This document shows, in pieces, positions 22,576 through 33,427 of a stretch of 64,000 bases of DNA. Within the stretch, counting starts at the first letter, position 1. The number at the start of each line of letters is the position of its first letter. The stretch is from Sambucus nigra (taxonomy: Eukaryota; Streptophyta; Magnoliopsida; Dipsacales; Adoxaceae), in contig OX422218.1 in the NCBI GenBank assembly GCA_949130495.1, positions 45,346,823-45,410,822 of the forward strand, written 5' to 3'. The notes under the pieces were generated by a model. It saw only the letters and a program-made list of their open reading frames with translations. It had not been told where the DNA came from and ran no database searches. The position numbers and the translations under genes are program-made.

Positions 22576-23449
22576 TGATGATGCTGGAAATAGCACCACC
22601 CTTCAAGGTGTTTATGAGCTCAATTCAATGTTAACAATGACAGCACGCATATATAGTAAATATAAGAGAATGAGGTGAGGAGAAGAGGAATCACACCGGA
22701 ATATAAGTGGTTCAGCCAATTAGGCCTACGTCCATTGTGCAAGTGTATGGTGTGTATCACTGAATGAGGGCTCTAATGGCCATAGATACAAACTCTCAAT
22801 ATTTCTCTCCCTACTGTGTATTAGAACAGAGTTTCAGCTAGGGTTACTAATTTCGGTCCTTTTCTAAGAAGGATAAGACAAGTATTTATAGTGCCTGGGG
22901 GGTGTAGTGTACCCCCCATGCATGTAAAGAACATGTTTGTGTTAATCTAGCCAATATGATGAAGACATTTATCCCTGTCACATGTAGAGAATGATGATGA
23001 AATATTCCCCCCACGTGGGGGAATGATTTGTTATAACTGATTTGTGTCCACGTGTCCTTGTCCACACATATGTCAATAAGTGCTCAGCCTCCATGCTTAG
23101 TCATAACCTCGGCCTGGAAGGGTTCGAGGTTAGTAAGGTCTAGTTACCTATCCAATCCGAGATGAGCCAGCATGGTCTCGGCTTCAGTGAAGCCGAGGAT
23201 AGGTATTAGGGTCGGCTTTGGTAAAAGTATGGTTCCTTGTAACCTCAGCCTACTCCCGGCCGAGGTTGTCATTCCTGGGTGAACTGTCGAGCTGCTGATC
23301 CCCTGATGAGGTTGGTAGTGGTGTCGACCAGGGCCGACCCTGCTATGGCTGAAGCCCTTGGTCACCGATCCAAGGCCCTTCCAACGTCGGCCTTGTCCTC
23401 GGCCGAGGTTGATGTCTCTGAGCCGAGGTGGCACATTTGGGGCATATCA
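22576..23449 (-). repeat. Element A 5' LTR
   Basis: 874 bp, matching 476-1350, with the TATA box at about 22882-22891 on the minus strand and G-boxes near 23012 and 23049. It ends CATATCA and is followed by the ATGAT duplication (23450-23454). Confidence 0.93.
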
Positions 23450-23454
23450 ATGAT

Positions 23455-24494
23455 AAAGTTAGAAGTCTAGGCACAATACCACAATTATCTTACTAACAAC
23501 ATGAAAAACCTTAGCACTCTTATTTTAACAACGTTCTTTGCAGAAATATAAAACGTAGATTTGAGGCTTTTTTGATTCGTTTTTTAAGAAACTTAAAACT
23601 ACAAAGTTGTTCAGAACATTATTTTCTACAAGAACACGCGTGCATGCTACCATTTTTGGCTTAAAACAGACCCGAAACCAACATGCAATGTTCACCCTTG
23701 TTTTCAAAGACATTCTGCGCGAAAATGTAAAACGTGGATTTAAGGCTTTTCGGATCCGTTTTTAAAAAAACTTAAAACTACAAAGTTGTTAAAAATATTA
23801 TGTTCTACAAAAACTCACTGGCTCACTACCATTTTCTGCTTAAAACAGACCCAAAACCAACATGCAATGTTCGCCCCTTTTTAATTTTGGATTTGTATGA
23901 GTTTAATTTGTTTATAGTTTCATGCATCATAAATCATTTACATAATAATTCCATCTCATCAATTTCAAGATTTAGAGATTCAACTCGTGTTCATACACTT
24001 TTTCATCAAACATTCAAGATTTAACAATCTAGATTAACTTGCCTTTGTTTTGTGTAGCGAGATGCTGGTGAAGAAGATGACCCACTTCCAAGAGTTCCAG
24101 GATGCAAACTTCTTCTTCTCCTTATTCTCTTTTAGCTCTCTCTCTCTACCAAAACCCCATCCTCTTTTATTTGCAATGAGAAATGAAGAGTTCTTCTTTA
24201 ACTTTTCTATTTATACCTAGAGTTGGTTTAATTAGAAAAATTCCATTGGCCCAAATTTAAGCCTCTCGATCCTTTACGCGTTAATTCACTTCCAATATTT
24301 AAGTCACGTATTCTTATTGCGATGTATTCATTTTAACTTTTCATTTCCAAGCATTTTGAATATCTGTACGGATATACTTTTTGCGTTCATTAATTATCCG
24401 CTTATTAATACTTTATCGTAGGGTATTATTTTTTAAGTCGGGATTTTATTCAATTAGTTCAATTTTAATTTAGTAAAAAATGTAGGGTATTACA
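23455..24494 (-). mobile_element. Element G, left LTR, second segment
   Basis: It resumes the alignment to the right LTR of G (61276-62325) and ends with GTAGGGTATTACA at 24494. Read on the minus strand this is TGTAATACCCTAC, the LTR start. It contains a TATA-like box (GGTATAAATAG, minus, about 24205-24217), a donor-like AAAG|GCAAGT (24037-24046, minus) and two imperfect repeats of about 178 bp (from 23540 and 23718). Confidence 0.92.
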
Positions 24495-24512
24495 TTCTCC
24501 CCCTCTACGAAC
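24495..24512 (-). promoter_or_regulatory. Polypurine tract of G
   Basis: On the minus strand CGTAGAGGGGGAGAA runs directly into the LTR start TGTAATACC. Upstream on that strand is GGACGAAATCCCGTTC, matching the same position in B and D. Confidence 0.85.
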
Positions 24513-24599
24513 GGGATTTCGTCCTCAAAATATAAAGTAAAACAAATCAATTTCAATTCATGTCAAGTAAGGTAGTTTCACACGTACCTTCCATGAAGA

Positions 24600-26321
24600 G
24601 ATATGGTTGACTAATTCGCAAGTCATTATTTCTCTCCCAAGTGGACACAGACTCATCATGATGAATCCACAGAACACGAACAAGAGGAATGACTTTTAAC
24701 CTCAATTGTTGTTCACGATGATCTAGGATCCTAACCGGCCTCTCCTTGTAGCTCCCTCGGGCTGCAGCTCAATCCCGTCTAAATCTATGTGTAGGTGTGA
24801 GTCCTCGGGACGTAAGAACTTCCTCAATATGGATATATGAAAAATATTGTGTACCGCTGGAGATGGTCAGGTAGGGCTAAACGGTAAGCAACCAGCCCCA
24901 ACCTGTCCAAAACTATAAACAGACCCACATATTGCGGTGAAAGCTTCCCTTTGGCACCAAAGAGAACAACACCTCTCATGGGTGAGACCCTCAACAGCAC
25001 CTAGTCCCCAATAGCAAACTCTCACTTCCTCCTCCTTGTTTTAGCATAAGTTTTCTGATGATACTGTGCGGTCTTCATCTGTGCACGAATCAAGTCAACC
25101 TTCTCCAAGGTCTCCCTAACAATATTCAGACCCAGCATTCACTGCTCTCCGAACTTTAACCAACATCTAGGCAATCGGTAAGTCCTGCTGTATAAAGCCT
25201 CGTATGGTGTCATGCCAATAGTCTGTTGATAGCTACCAGTGGAAAAATGCATATCCCAACCTCCTTTGAAGTCCAACATACAAACTCGCAACATGTCCTC
25301 CAAAATCTGGTTCACAACCTCTGCAAATTTCTCGGTACTCGAGAAAGGACAATGATTGCAACTCCCCTCCAGGTCTCTGATGCTCCACCTTTACAAACTA
25401 AAAAGTGGCACACTTCGAGACAAACTCGGCTACATCACACTTCAACCTAGCCCACCAATACATACGGTGCATGTCCTGATACATCTTATCACCTCTAGGG
25501 TGAACGGTGAATCTAGATCCATATGCCTCAAAGAATAAGGCCTTCTGTAACTCGGCATCATTCGACACAATAATCTATTCCTGATAATGAAGTCCCCTAT
25601 CAAAACTAATCGAGAAACCCCGAATGCCCCCGAACATCAACGCCTTCACCTTCTCCTGACAAAAGTCATCAGAAGACTGGGCCGACACAACCTGCTTAAC
25701 CATACAAATTTATATGGACACAGTCCCCATAAAATCTTTACCAACGTCAAGGTTGCCTAGCTCCTTCCATTGAGCCTTCCAAATGTTTGAAAATTCAACA
25801 CTCTCCTCCACATCCAAGGCGAACATCGACGTTGTGGCTCTTCGACTCAACGCGTCGACAACCACATTTGCCTTACCCGGGTGGTACTGTATGGCAAACT
25901 AGTAGTCCTTCATGTATTCCACCCACCTACTCAGCTGCATGTTCAAGTTCTTCTGAGAGAACAAGTGCTAAAGACTCTTATGGTTGGTGAATAACATAAA
26001 CTACTCCCCAAGTAATTAGTGTCTGCACGCATACAGTGAAAAAATAACTACTGCCAACTCTAAGTCATGAGTTGGGTAACTGTCCTTATAAGGCCTCAAT
26101 TTCCTAGAAATATAGGAAATCGGTCTCTCCTACTTCATTAGAACAACTCCTAACCCCTGTAATGACGCATCAGTGTACACATGGTACTCAACCCCAGCCT
26201 TCGGGAACGCAAGGACTGGCACAGATGTACGTTTCTCCTTCAAAGTGTCAAAAGTCTCTTGACACTCTGAACACCAGATAAAAGTAACACCCTTCTTTGT
26301 CGAATGATTAAGCGGACTCGC
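24600..26321 (-). pseudogene. Element G pol, RNase H to chromodomain remnant
   Basis: It continues G's pol after the insertion of F. From 26321 downward, RNase H has VYTDASLQGLG (about 26180), [10 protein letters not shown] (about 26060) and FTNHKSL (about 25990), where the catalytic Asp is Asn, the same codon lost in B. Integrase zinc-region residues (SRFTVHPRGDKMYQD, about 25470-25510) are followed by KVEHQRPGG, and the text then jumps to NQILEDMLR. The catalytic integrase core is therefore missing, apparently by deletion near 25375. The C-terminal LLRVSPMRG and AYRLALPDH are present. Stops and frameshifts are frequent. Confidence 0.85.
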
Positions 26322-26808
26322 TGTAAAGACCCCACTTTTATATTTTCATATATAGTTTTAAATGTTGTATTATTTCATATGTGATATTAATAATGTTAAT
26401 TTATTATTTTAGTCTAATCCTCCCTTTATAAATCATAAAATATCAAATTAGTTACAAACATAAAATTATAAAGTTTTGGTAGAAATATTCATATTAGAAA
26501 CTTTTTTTGACTATTATAATATAACAATTGACTTGAGGTAAAAATAATAAAGTTATATATGTATGAATTAGATTTGTAACACAATAAACGGTGTGTTAAA
26601 TGGAGGTTCGAGCAAGAAGTTATACCGAAATTATGAAATAAAGGCAAATCTGTCCATCCTTAAGTCATATTTTGTCTTATTACCACACCATGTGTAATAT
26701 TTTGATAGGTTGAAGGGAAGGCTAGTTTGGCCGACTTAAACACTTTGAAATAACCTCCTTATTCATCAAAATGGATTAAATCAAAGTCTTATAGCATATC
26801 CTAAGCAT
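26322..26808 (+). repeat. Element F 5' LTR, first segment
   Basis: It matches 55045-55530 closely and is cut by element C after CCTAAGCAT. Confidence 0.92.
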
Positions 26809-27189
26809 TGTAAGGACCCAAATTTCTAATTGAGTCCGTTGTAGTTTTGGCTCAATTTCGGACAAAAATGTTTGAGTCATAGGATAGAGTTAATTGATCA
26901 TCCTCCAAGCCTATGACGTGTTTGTTGAAGACATAATGGCCAAGAGTATAAAGCTTCATCAAATTACCGAGTTTAATGTGCCTCGTTTCTACGTCATCAA
27001 CATGGTTCCATTGCTCCTAAGGTATGAATGCATTTTAATATATATATGGGAGCTTGGAACATTTTATATTGGGTGAACATTTATTTTAAAACTGTTGTTT
27101 AATTTTAAAAAGATTTTATTAAAACTTTAAAATAAAGTATATAAAGTTTCTGGGCTAAAAATTGAATTTTCAAACATTCTGGAAGTTCG

Positions 27190-27420
27190 TTCAAAATGTC
27201 GCTCGAACGAGTTAGTCGTTCGAACAACAATGTCATTCGAACGAGTTTGCCAACGAGTTCCCGAAAAGGCCACTGGAATGTCGTTCGAAGTATCGTTCGA
27301 ACGAGAACGATGGTTCGAACAAGATATCCAACGATATTTCTAACGAGTTCACACTGGAACTTCATTAGAAGCTCGTTCGAACTAGAATTCGTTCGAACGG
27401 AAATGTCGTTCGAATGAGTT
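27190..27420 (+). repeat. TTCGAA palindrome array in LTR1 of C
   Basis: Many copies of the self-complementary TCGTTCGAACGA and half-sites such as CGTTAGAAG and CTAACGAG. The same array lies in LTR2 (about 31817-32020) and LTR3 (about 47550-47735), and a closely similar one in the LTRs of the unrelated Gypsy element D. Confidence 0.85.
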
Positions 27421-27664
27421 TTGGCGGGAACAGTTTTTGTGCAGTTTTTGACCCACTTTCCCACTTCTTTTCCCGCTATCTTTTGACAGAAATTCTTAAG
27501 TGCAGAAATGAACTTCTTCTAATTAACTTTTCATTCTATTCCAACTCCTAGAGAGAGTTTTTTAGAGCAAATTCTTCCAAGAAAAGTTCATGATTTTGAG
27601 AGTCTAATTTTTCAAGAACAAATCATTTAACACTCTTATTTTCACCCAAAGTTTGTTTATCCAA

Positions 27665-27667
<3 letters not shown>

Positions 27668-27722
<55 letters not shown>
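27668..27722. repeat. (TA)n microsatellite in LTR1 of C
   Basis: About 27 TA units. LTR3 has about 20 (47996-48035), while LTR2 has only a short interrupted run (about 43007-43023). Confidence 0.95.
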
Positions 27723-27724
<2 letters not shown>

Positions 27725-28514
27725 TTGCTTGGAGTGTTTGGCACCGGGTATTACTCTACCATTGAAGAGTTCGTTTGGGTTTTCTTCTACATCCCACAAA
27801 GAAAAAGAAGAAGTTTGAGTTGATTTACTGACATGAAGAAAGGCTCCTTGTTCGGGTGGCGGTGACCATATAACGTCCGATCGCTGGATTCCGAGACCGC
27901 GGTGGAGCTCCGTGGTTATTCGCTAGGCGGATGTGTATATAAGAAGAAACATCGGGGCTTGAGAGGGATCGAGTCGAGTGTTGTAAGTCTTACTGTCTTG
28001 TATTTGTAAAACCATATTTAGTGGATTTGAGGTTAGGGCCGTCCGAGGTTTTTTTCCGTTGTAAGTTTTTCCTCGTACATCGCGGCGTAGTGATTCATTG
28101 TTTAATTTTATCTTTTGCAAATATCACCTAAAACGCATGCTTAGGTAAAAAGATAAAAATTGGTTTAATCACTACTTAATTTGTTTAGTGCTAATTAAAT
28201 ATAGGGTAATGTGTAGTTGATTCAAGTCATTAATATAATGTGTTAAAATTTGTTTTGGCCTAATTTTATTAAATTGGAAAATATGACTTAGGCAAATTTC
28301 TAGAACTTGGGTTAATTAATTGTGTTTAAGTGAAATCCAAATTGTGTGTGTGTTCCATCATATTTCACTTGGTTTAATTTTAAATTTAAGAAGAAATTAA
28401 AATTTGTGAATGTATTGTTTAATTTAACAATCTCACGCTTCCGCATATATATAACAAGGAAATTGATTTTAAAGTATAATGATTTTAAAATCGGGGGCCT
28501 CCCATTCCAACAAG

Positions 28515-28522
28515 TGGTATCA
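28515..28522 (+). promoter_or_regulatory. Primer binding site of C internal region 1
   Basis: TGGTATCA begins two bases after LTR1. The second copy at 43814 reads TGGTATCAGATTCGGAGC, matching initiator tRNA-Met only at the first ten bases. Confidence 0.7.
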
Positions 28523-28640
28523 TATTCGGAGCGCTAAGTTATCGCGTCAAAGATCGGTTTTTCGGTTTTTATAATTTTTGTGCTCCTTGTATTTTTAGGT
28601 GGTTCAATTTTTTACTCACTCTCATTTTTTGTATCTCTTG

Positions 28641-29456
28641 ATGGGACGTCTTAATGATAATTTTTCCTTATCTAATGATAATGAAATTTCTGTTATTCGA
28701 GAGGAATTTAATGAGCTTAATAAGTGTAATGACAATTTAAAAGAATTAAATTTGAGATTTGCAAAAAGAATTAAATTTCTTGAAGACGAAAATTCTTGTT
28801 TTAAATCTAAAATTGAACTTTTGCAAACCTTGCTATCTCAAAAAGATATTTTTCATGAAAATCTCATGGATATAAATTATAAGTATACTATTTTAGAAAT
28901 GTCCAAGAAAGAGAGTGATAGTCGAGAAAAGACTCTTAGAGATAAGTTTGCTCACATTGAGGGGGAGCGTGATAACCTTCTAGGTGTAATTAAAAATTTA
29001 AAGAAGGAGTTCCGTAAAATTGAGGAGTCTAATTTATTACTTGAGTCCGATATTTTAAAAATGAAAAATGATTTACAAGACTCGAGTAGTAGTGATGGTT
29101 CTAGCTCATCTTGTTCAAATACTTCCGTTGCTAAGGCTAAAACCATTATTTGTTTTAGAGGGTTTACTTTATCCAAAGACTTTAGAAAAGGTTACACCTT
29201 AGGTAACATTTCTCATGTTTTCACATGCTTGCATTGTGGTAGGAAAGGTCACCTTAGGTCATTTTGTTTTGATCTTCAAAGAAGTCCTAGGAAGTCTATG
29301 TCTAGCATTTCATTAGTTTCCAAATCCCATCATTTTAAATATACATTTATATGGGTTCGGAAATCATATTTAGACGCGCAAGATATTAGATTTGTTGATT
29401 CTCATTTGCTTTCACATGAAACCTCCCTTGATAAATTTAAAGGTCGAATGTGTTAG
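28641..29456 (+). CDS. Gag-like protein of C, internal region 1 (coiled coil plus CCHC knuckle)
   Basis: 271 codons from the ATG at 28641 (MGRLNDNFSL); the frame is open further upstream only by a GTG. Residues about 10-145 are a long Lys/Glu/Leu coiled coil (EEFNEL, LEDENSCF, LLESDIL). A Ser-rich linker (SSSSDGSSSS) and one zinc knuckle CLHCGRKGHLRSFC (about residues 196-209) follow, then FIWVRKSYLD. This is the C-terminal half of a Copia Sirevirus-type Gag; the N-terminal UBN2-type capsid part and all enzymes are missing. It could bind element RNA, but it is more likely a relic kept in a non-autonomous element. The second copy at 43940 has a frameshift. Confidence 0.65.
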   Translation: MGRLNDNFSLSNDNEISVIREEFNELNKCNDNLKELNLRFAKRIKFLEDENSCFKSKIELLQTLLSQKDIFHENLMDINYKYTILEMSKKESDSREKTLRDKFAHIEGERDNLLGVIKNLKKEFRKIEESNLLLESDILKMKNDLQDSSSSDGSSSSCSNTSVAKAKTIICFRGFTLSKDFRKGYTLGNISHVFTCLHCGRKGHLRSFCFDLQRSPRKSMSSISLVSKSHHFKYTFIWVRKSYLDAQDIRFVDSHLLSHETSLDKFKGRMC

Positions 29457-31439
29457 TTTTGTTTGGACACTCTAGCTTTTTATGCTTCATATTATATATC
29501 CTTGCTTGGTGTATGCTTGTTTAGTCATTTTCTAGTCATTGCTTTATTTCATATCTCATGCTATAAATCATGACTTGTTTATCTTTTGTATTTTATTCTT
29601 TTATTTTCGTTTTCTTTAAATGAAAAATACAAAAAGATTTTTGTTTATCATTTGTGTTTTACCTTTTAGTAATTTAGTCTTAATGAAAAATACAAATGAA
29701 TTTTGTGTGTCTTTTCAGTAAATATTTTTATTGTTTGGTTTAAACATTTCAAAAACTCAAAAAGATTTTTTTTTGTATTTTAGTTTGACACACTTTATGT
29801 GGCATATACTTGTGTTAGAATCCCATCTTTTCGCTCCCATGTGGCTAGAAATTTTGTTTAAGATTGTCAATCCTTATTATGTTCTTTACCATGCTTACAT
29901 GGAGTCGTTGGATTTTGTGTTGATATAATAGATTCTATTTTTATATGCCTCTTTTCACACATGCACGAGATCTTTTGAAATTTTAACTTCATATGTATAT
30001 TTGAGCTTTGTGAGGTGTTCTCCTACCAATCTAGTCATCTACATATTTGTGACCTAGGAGGACTAATGAATGTTAAAATCCGTTGCACGTGAGATTGGTG
30101 AGATATAAAAATATTATATATAAATGTGCACGGGGAAGGGCTCCGAAAGGATTTATTATTCTTTGCGAATAGTAAGACACCGTTTGTTTGGACCTAAAAG
30201 AAATACGTGGTCCAAAGGCCTAAAAGAAAATATGGCATAAAAAGAAAAATAATTTGCCAAGGCCTTATATGTTTAGTTGATTTATTCATTCAAAAGAATA
30301 ATATATATGCTTATTGAAGGAGTTTGGATGATATATCAACGGTTTGTACAATGTCCGTTTATCCTAGTTCTGCTTTCAATGTCATGACTCTATTGGTTTG
30401 TAGAATCATCAAAATGCAAGGCTTGTATGCATTGTGTATGCTTGTTTATTAAGTTCAATCTATATTATCACATGAGGTTATATTCAAATGTGATGAGCTT
30501 TGCAATCAATTGAGAACTCTGTGAACATGTTTAAGTGATTGGGTCTAAATTTAATTGTTACTAGTTCACACCCCAACACTTACGTTTCCATATGACACAT
30601 TTATGCTATAAGAGTGTGGAAAAACTTATGTTATTTAGTTTTGTGTCATTTGTGTGTTTATATCTACATGTGTGTTATTATGCTTAGCTTGTCTCTATTA
30701 TGTATACATATATATGATATTTTGTTTATGTCTTTGCCATGTTTAGGTAGTCCATTTATGCTACAATTCATAATTTGTAGCTTGTTTGTTGCGTAGTTTG
30801 TTTGATATCACATGCTTACAATATTATTTGTCTATTTGGTATCATTTGTTTTCGCATCATAGTTGCTATTCATTTGTTGGATTAGTAATGTTTTTGTTGC
30901 CCATGTGCTATTATGTTCTCATCACTTTATGCACTAATGCGTGCTTAGCTTGTTATCCCATTTTATTTATCCCTTGTTTAGTTTAGAGGGTGTATATGCT
31001 TTAATTGGGGGAAATAAGTTAATGTTTGATTCTTTAACTTTTGTCTATTCCTGAACAAAAAGGGGGAGAATGATAGGGGGAGAAATGGTATCTAATCCTA
31101 TTGTTATCGTATCTTAGTTGAGGGAGATTTATCTTAGGGGGAGATGTCTTTCTAAGTGGGTCATTTGTTTTGATAAAGGGGAGAATTAATTTAGGGGAGT
31201 ACTTACCTTAATTGCATTTAATATTTTGATATTCGCTATGCGCTTAATGTGTTGGCTTAAGTGTGCAGGAATTATATTCTAAGCGGCAACTTTCACCGGC
31301 AAAGATTTTGATCCTTGGGTTGTTTGAGTCAAGCATTGTATTTTTATTTTGGGAGGGACTTTTTATTATTATAGTAGAGCTTGACGGCCTTTTAGGATTT
31401 TTGTTTGTTTCTGTCCCGGAATAGCCAAAGGGGGAGATC
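29457..31439 (+). other. Non-coding part of C internal region 1 with repeated purine tracts
   Basis: AT-rich and without ORFs of family resemblance. It contains the empty site CACTTTATGCACTAATG (about 30924-30940), matching the MITE insertion site in internal region 2. Near the 3' end, purine tracts recur: AAAAAGGGGGAGAA at about 31057-31070, TAGGGGGAGA near 31135, AAAGGGGAGAA near 31177, and the terminal AAAGGGGGAGATC at 31427-31439 next to LTR2. Multiple polypurine-like motifs before the 3' LTR are described for Sireviruses. Confidence 0.7.
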
Positions 31440-32123
31440 TGTAAGGACACAAATTTCCAATTGAGTCTGTTGTAGTTTTAGCTCAATTTCGGACAAAAAT
31501 GTTTGAGTCACAAGATAGAGTTAATTGATCAACCTTCAAGCCTATGACGTGTTTGTTGAAGATGAAGCGGCCAATAGTATAAAGCTTCATCAAATTTCTG
31601 AGTTTAATATGCCTCGTTTCTACGTCATTGACATGGTTCCATTGTTCCTAAGGTATGAATGCATTTTAATATATATATATATAGGAGCTTGGAACATTTT
31701 ATATTGGGTGAACGTTTATTTTAAAACTGTTGTTTAATTTCAGAAAGATTTTATTAAAACTTTAAAATAAAGTATATAAAGTTTCTGGGTTAAAAACAAA
31801 ATTTTCAAACTTTCTGGAAGTTCGTTTGACATGTCGTTCGAACGAGTTTGCCAACGAGTTCCCAGATAGGCCACTGGAATGTCGTTCAAAGTATCGTTCG
31901 AAAAAAATGATGGTTCGAACGAGATATCCAACGATATTTCTAACGAGTTCACACTGGAACTTCGTTAGAAGCTCGTTCGAACGAGACTTCGTTCGAACGA
32001 AAATGTCGTTCGAACGAGTTTTGGCGGGAACAGTTTTTTAGCAATTTTGAGCAGTTTTTGACCCACTTTCCCACTTTTTTTCCCACTATCTTTTGACAGA
32101 ACTTCTTAAGTGCGGAAATAAAC
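31440..32123 (+). repeat. Element C LTR2, first segment
   Basis: It starts TGTAAGGACACAAATTTCC and is broken by element D after the TAAAC duplication (32119-32123). The rest is at 42852-43811. Its sequence is closer to LTR3 than to LTR1. Confidence 0.92.
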
Positions 32124-32773
32124 TGTAATACCCCGTATTTTTGGCTATATTTATTTTTGGGATTAATTAATTAAATGAGAATTAATTGGAAATTAATCCG
32201 AATAAAATACTAGCGAGATGTGAGTTGGTATTTGACTATATTGAGTATATACGATGTTATATGAATATTGAATTATGAAGTTTGTCGTGAGATTGATATA
32301 CGGCAATCTGGTCATTTTATTGGGACGCGTGTGACAGTCGCGTCGGGATATAATTATTTTATTTATAAAAGTGAATTTAAATTCTATTAACCGTATGGTC
32401 GTTTTGAGAGAGCCAACGCGTCCGGAAGGGTCGAGATAGTCAGAAAACACTAGCCGGGGGATTAATTTGGGTCCCGGGGTATTTTTAGGCCATACCGACA
32501 ATATAAAGGGCATTTTGGTAATTTCGTATTTTTAGGAATTAAAAATGACGAAAATTAGAAAAGTAAATCTGATGTGGGTTTGACTCACTAAGCCACTAAC
32601 CAACCGATGTTAACCCAATAGGTTACGTAGGTTATTAGAATTAGGTTTCTATTACTTTCTATAAGAAAACCCTAGCCACCATAGCCATTGGAGAAGAAGC
32701 TTGGAGAAAGAGAGAGAGAGGGAATTCTGCAGAAAGAGAGAGGAAATCAACATCAAATTCAGAGACACTCAAG

Positions 32774-32779
32774 GCAAGT
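32774..32779 (+). promoter_or_regulatory. Candidate GC-AG intron donor in the LTR of D
   Basis: CAAG|GCAAGT, repeated at 40565-40570 in the other LTR. A canonical acceptor TTCTTATTTCAG ends directly before the gag ATG at 35238. The predicted intron of about 2464 nt would remove the rest of the LTR and the primer site. Same arrangement as in B and G. Inference. Confidence 0.45.
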
Positions 32780-33221
32780 GGTTTATTATCGTTTAATTTC
32801 AGAGAATGCTCTTTCCATGTGTAGGAATTTAATACAATTGATTTGTTCTTGGTGAAACATGAAAACCCATGTATTTTGGAGTTTAGAACTTGAAATCTTG
32901 AGGAGAATTGCATGTAGAATGGTAGGTAGATGATTATACTGATGATATTAGTTATTGGATGAAATTAAAACGGATTTAATTGGGTTAATTCATGATTTAA
33001 AATTTTAGGGTTTATGTTCTTGTAAAAATTGGGGAAAGTGATGTGATTTAATGATTTAATGATGATTGGGATGAATTAACTCCTCAGAATATGTTAGTAT
33101 GTGACCTAGGCACGTTTAGGGATGATTAGAGACCTTAAACAATCGTTGGTTTGATGTGTAGATGAGTTTTGAAGAGAGAAAATGGTGAAAAACGAAACTA
33201 AGGAAATCTAGGCTCGAAACT

Positions 33222-33427
33222 GGTCGTTCGTTAGAAGACCTCCCCAGGTCGTTCGAACGAGCTCGTTCGAACAAGCTTCTAACGAGTTGACCAGTCGCTT
33301 CTAACGAGAGGAAATTTCGTTCGATACCTTCGTTCGAACGAGATGTCGTTAGAAGGTGCAGTTCGTTCGAACGAACTGAAATCTCGTTCGAACAGCCTCG
33401 TTCGAACGAGACTTCGAACGAGTTGAC
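33222..33427 (+). repeat. TTCGAA palindrome array in the 5' LTR of D
   Basis: Repeated TCGTTCGAACGAG, ACTTCGAACGAG and half-sites CGTTAGAAG/CTAACGAG over about 205 bp; also at 41013-41219 in the 3' LTR. The same vocabulary is found in the LTRs of Copia element C. Confidence 0.88.

Larger units (their letters stand above)
476..23449 (-). mobile_element. Element A: Tat-lineage Gypsy LTR retrotransposon with an antisense gene
   Basis: Two LTRs of 875 and 874 bp (476-1350 and 22576-23449) start TGATGATGCTGG, end CATATCA and are flanked by ATGAT duplications. The minus strand reads gag, protease, reverse transcriptase, RNase H, a second RNase H and integrase, from 22407 down to 16455. The order PR-RT-RH-aRH-INT with a second, archaeal-type RNase H is the hallmark of the Tat/Ogre/Retand lineage. 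Between pol and the 3' (left) LTR lie a 128-bp tandem array and a plus-strand intron-containing gene. Without the nested element B the element is about 12.1 kb. Stops, frameshifts and lost active-site residues make it non-functional. Confidence 0.93.
26809..28512 (+). repeat. Element C LTR1
   Basis: 1704 bp, about 60 bp longer than LTR2 and LTR3 (1644 bp each without the D insertion), through a longer TA run and extra palindrome sequence (about 27190-27240). It ends CCATTCCAACA. Confidence 0.9.

Noticed and set aside
27190..27420. ORFs over the palindrome arrays of C (both strands)
   Set aside because: Low-complexity frames created by the TTCGAA palindromes; not shared between LTR copies and no family resemblance.
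28346..28537. 63-codon frame in C LTRs (also 43645-43836)
   Set aside because: AT-rich, non-ATG start, within the LTR and overlapping the LTR end; no coding signal.
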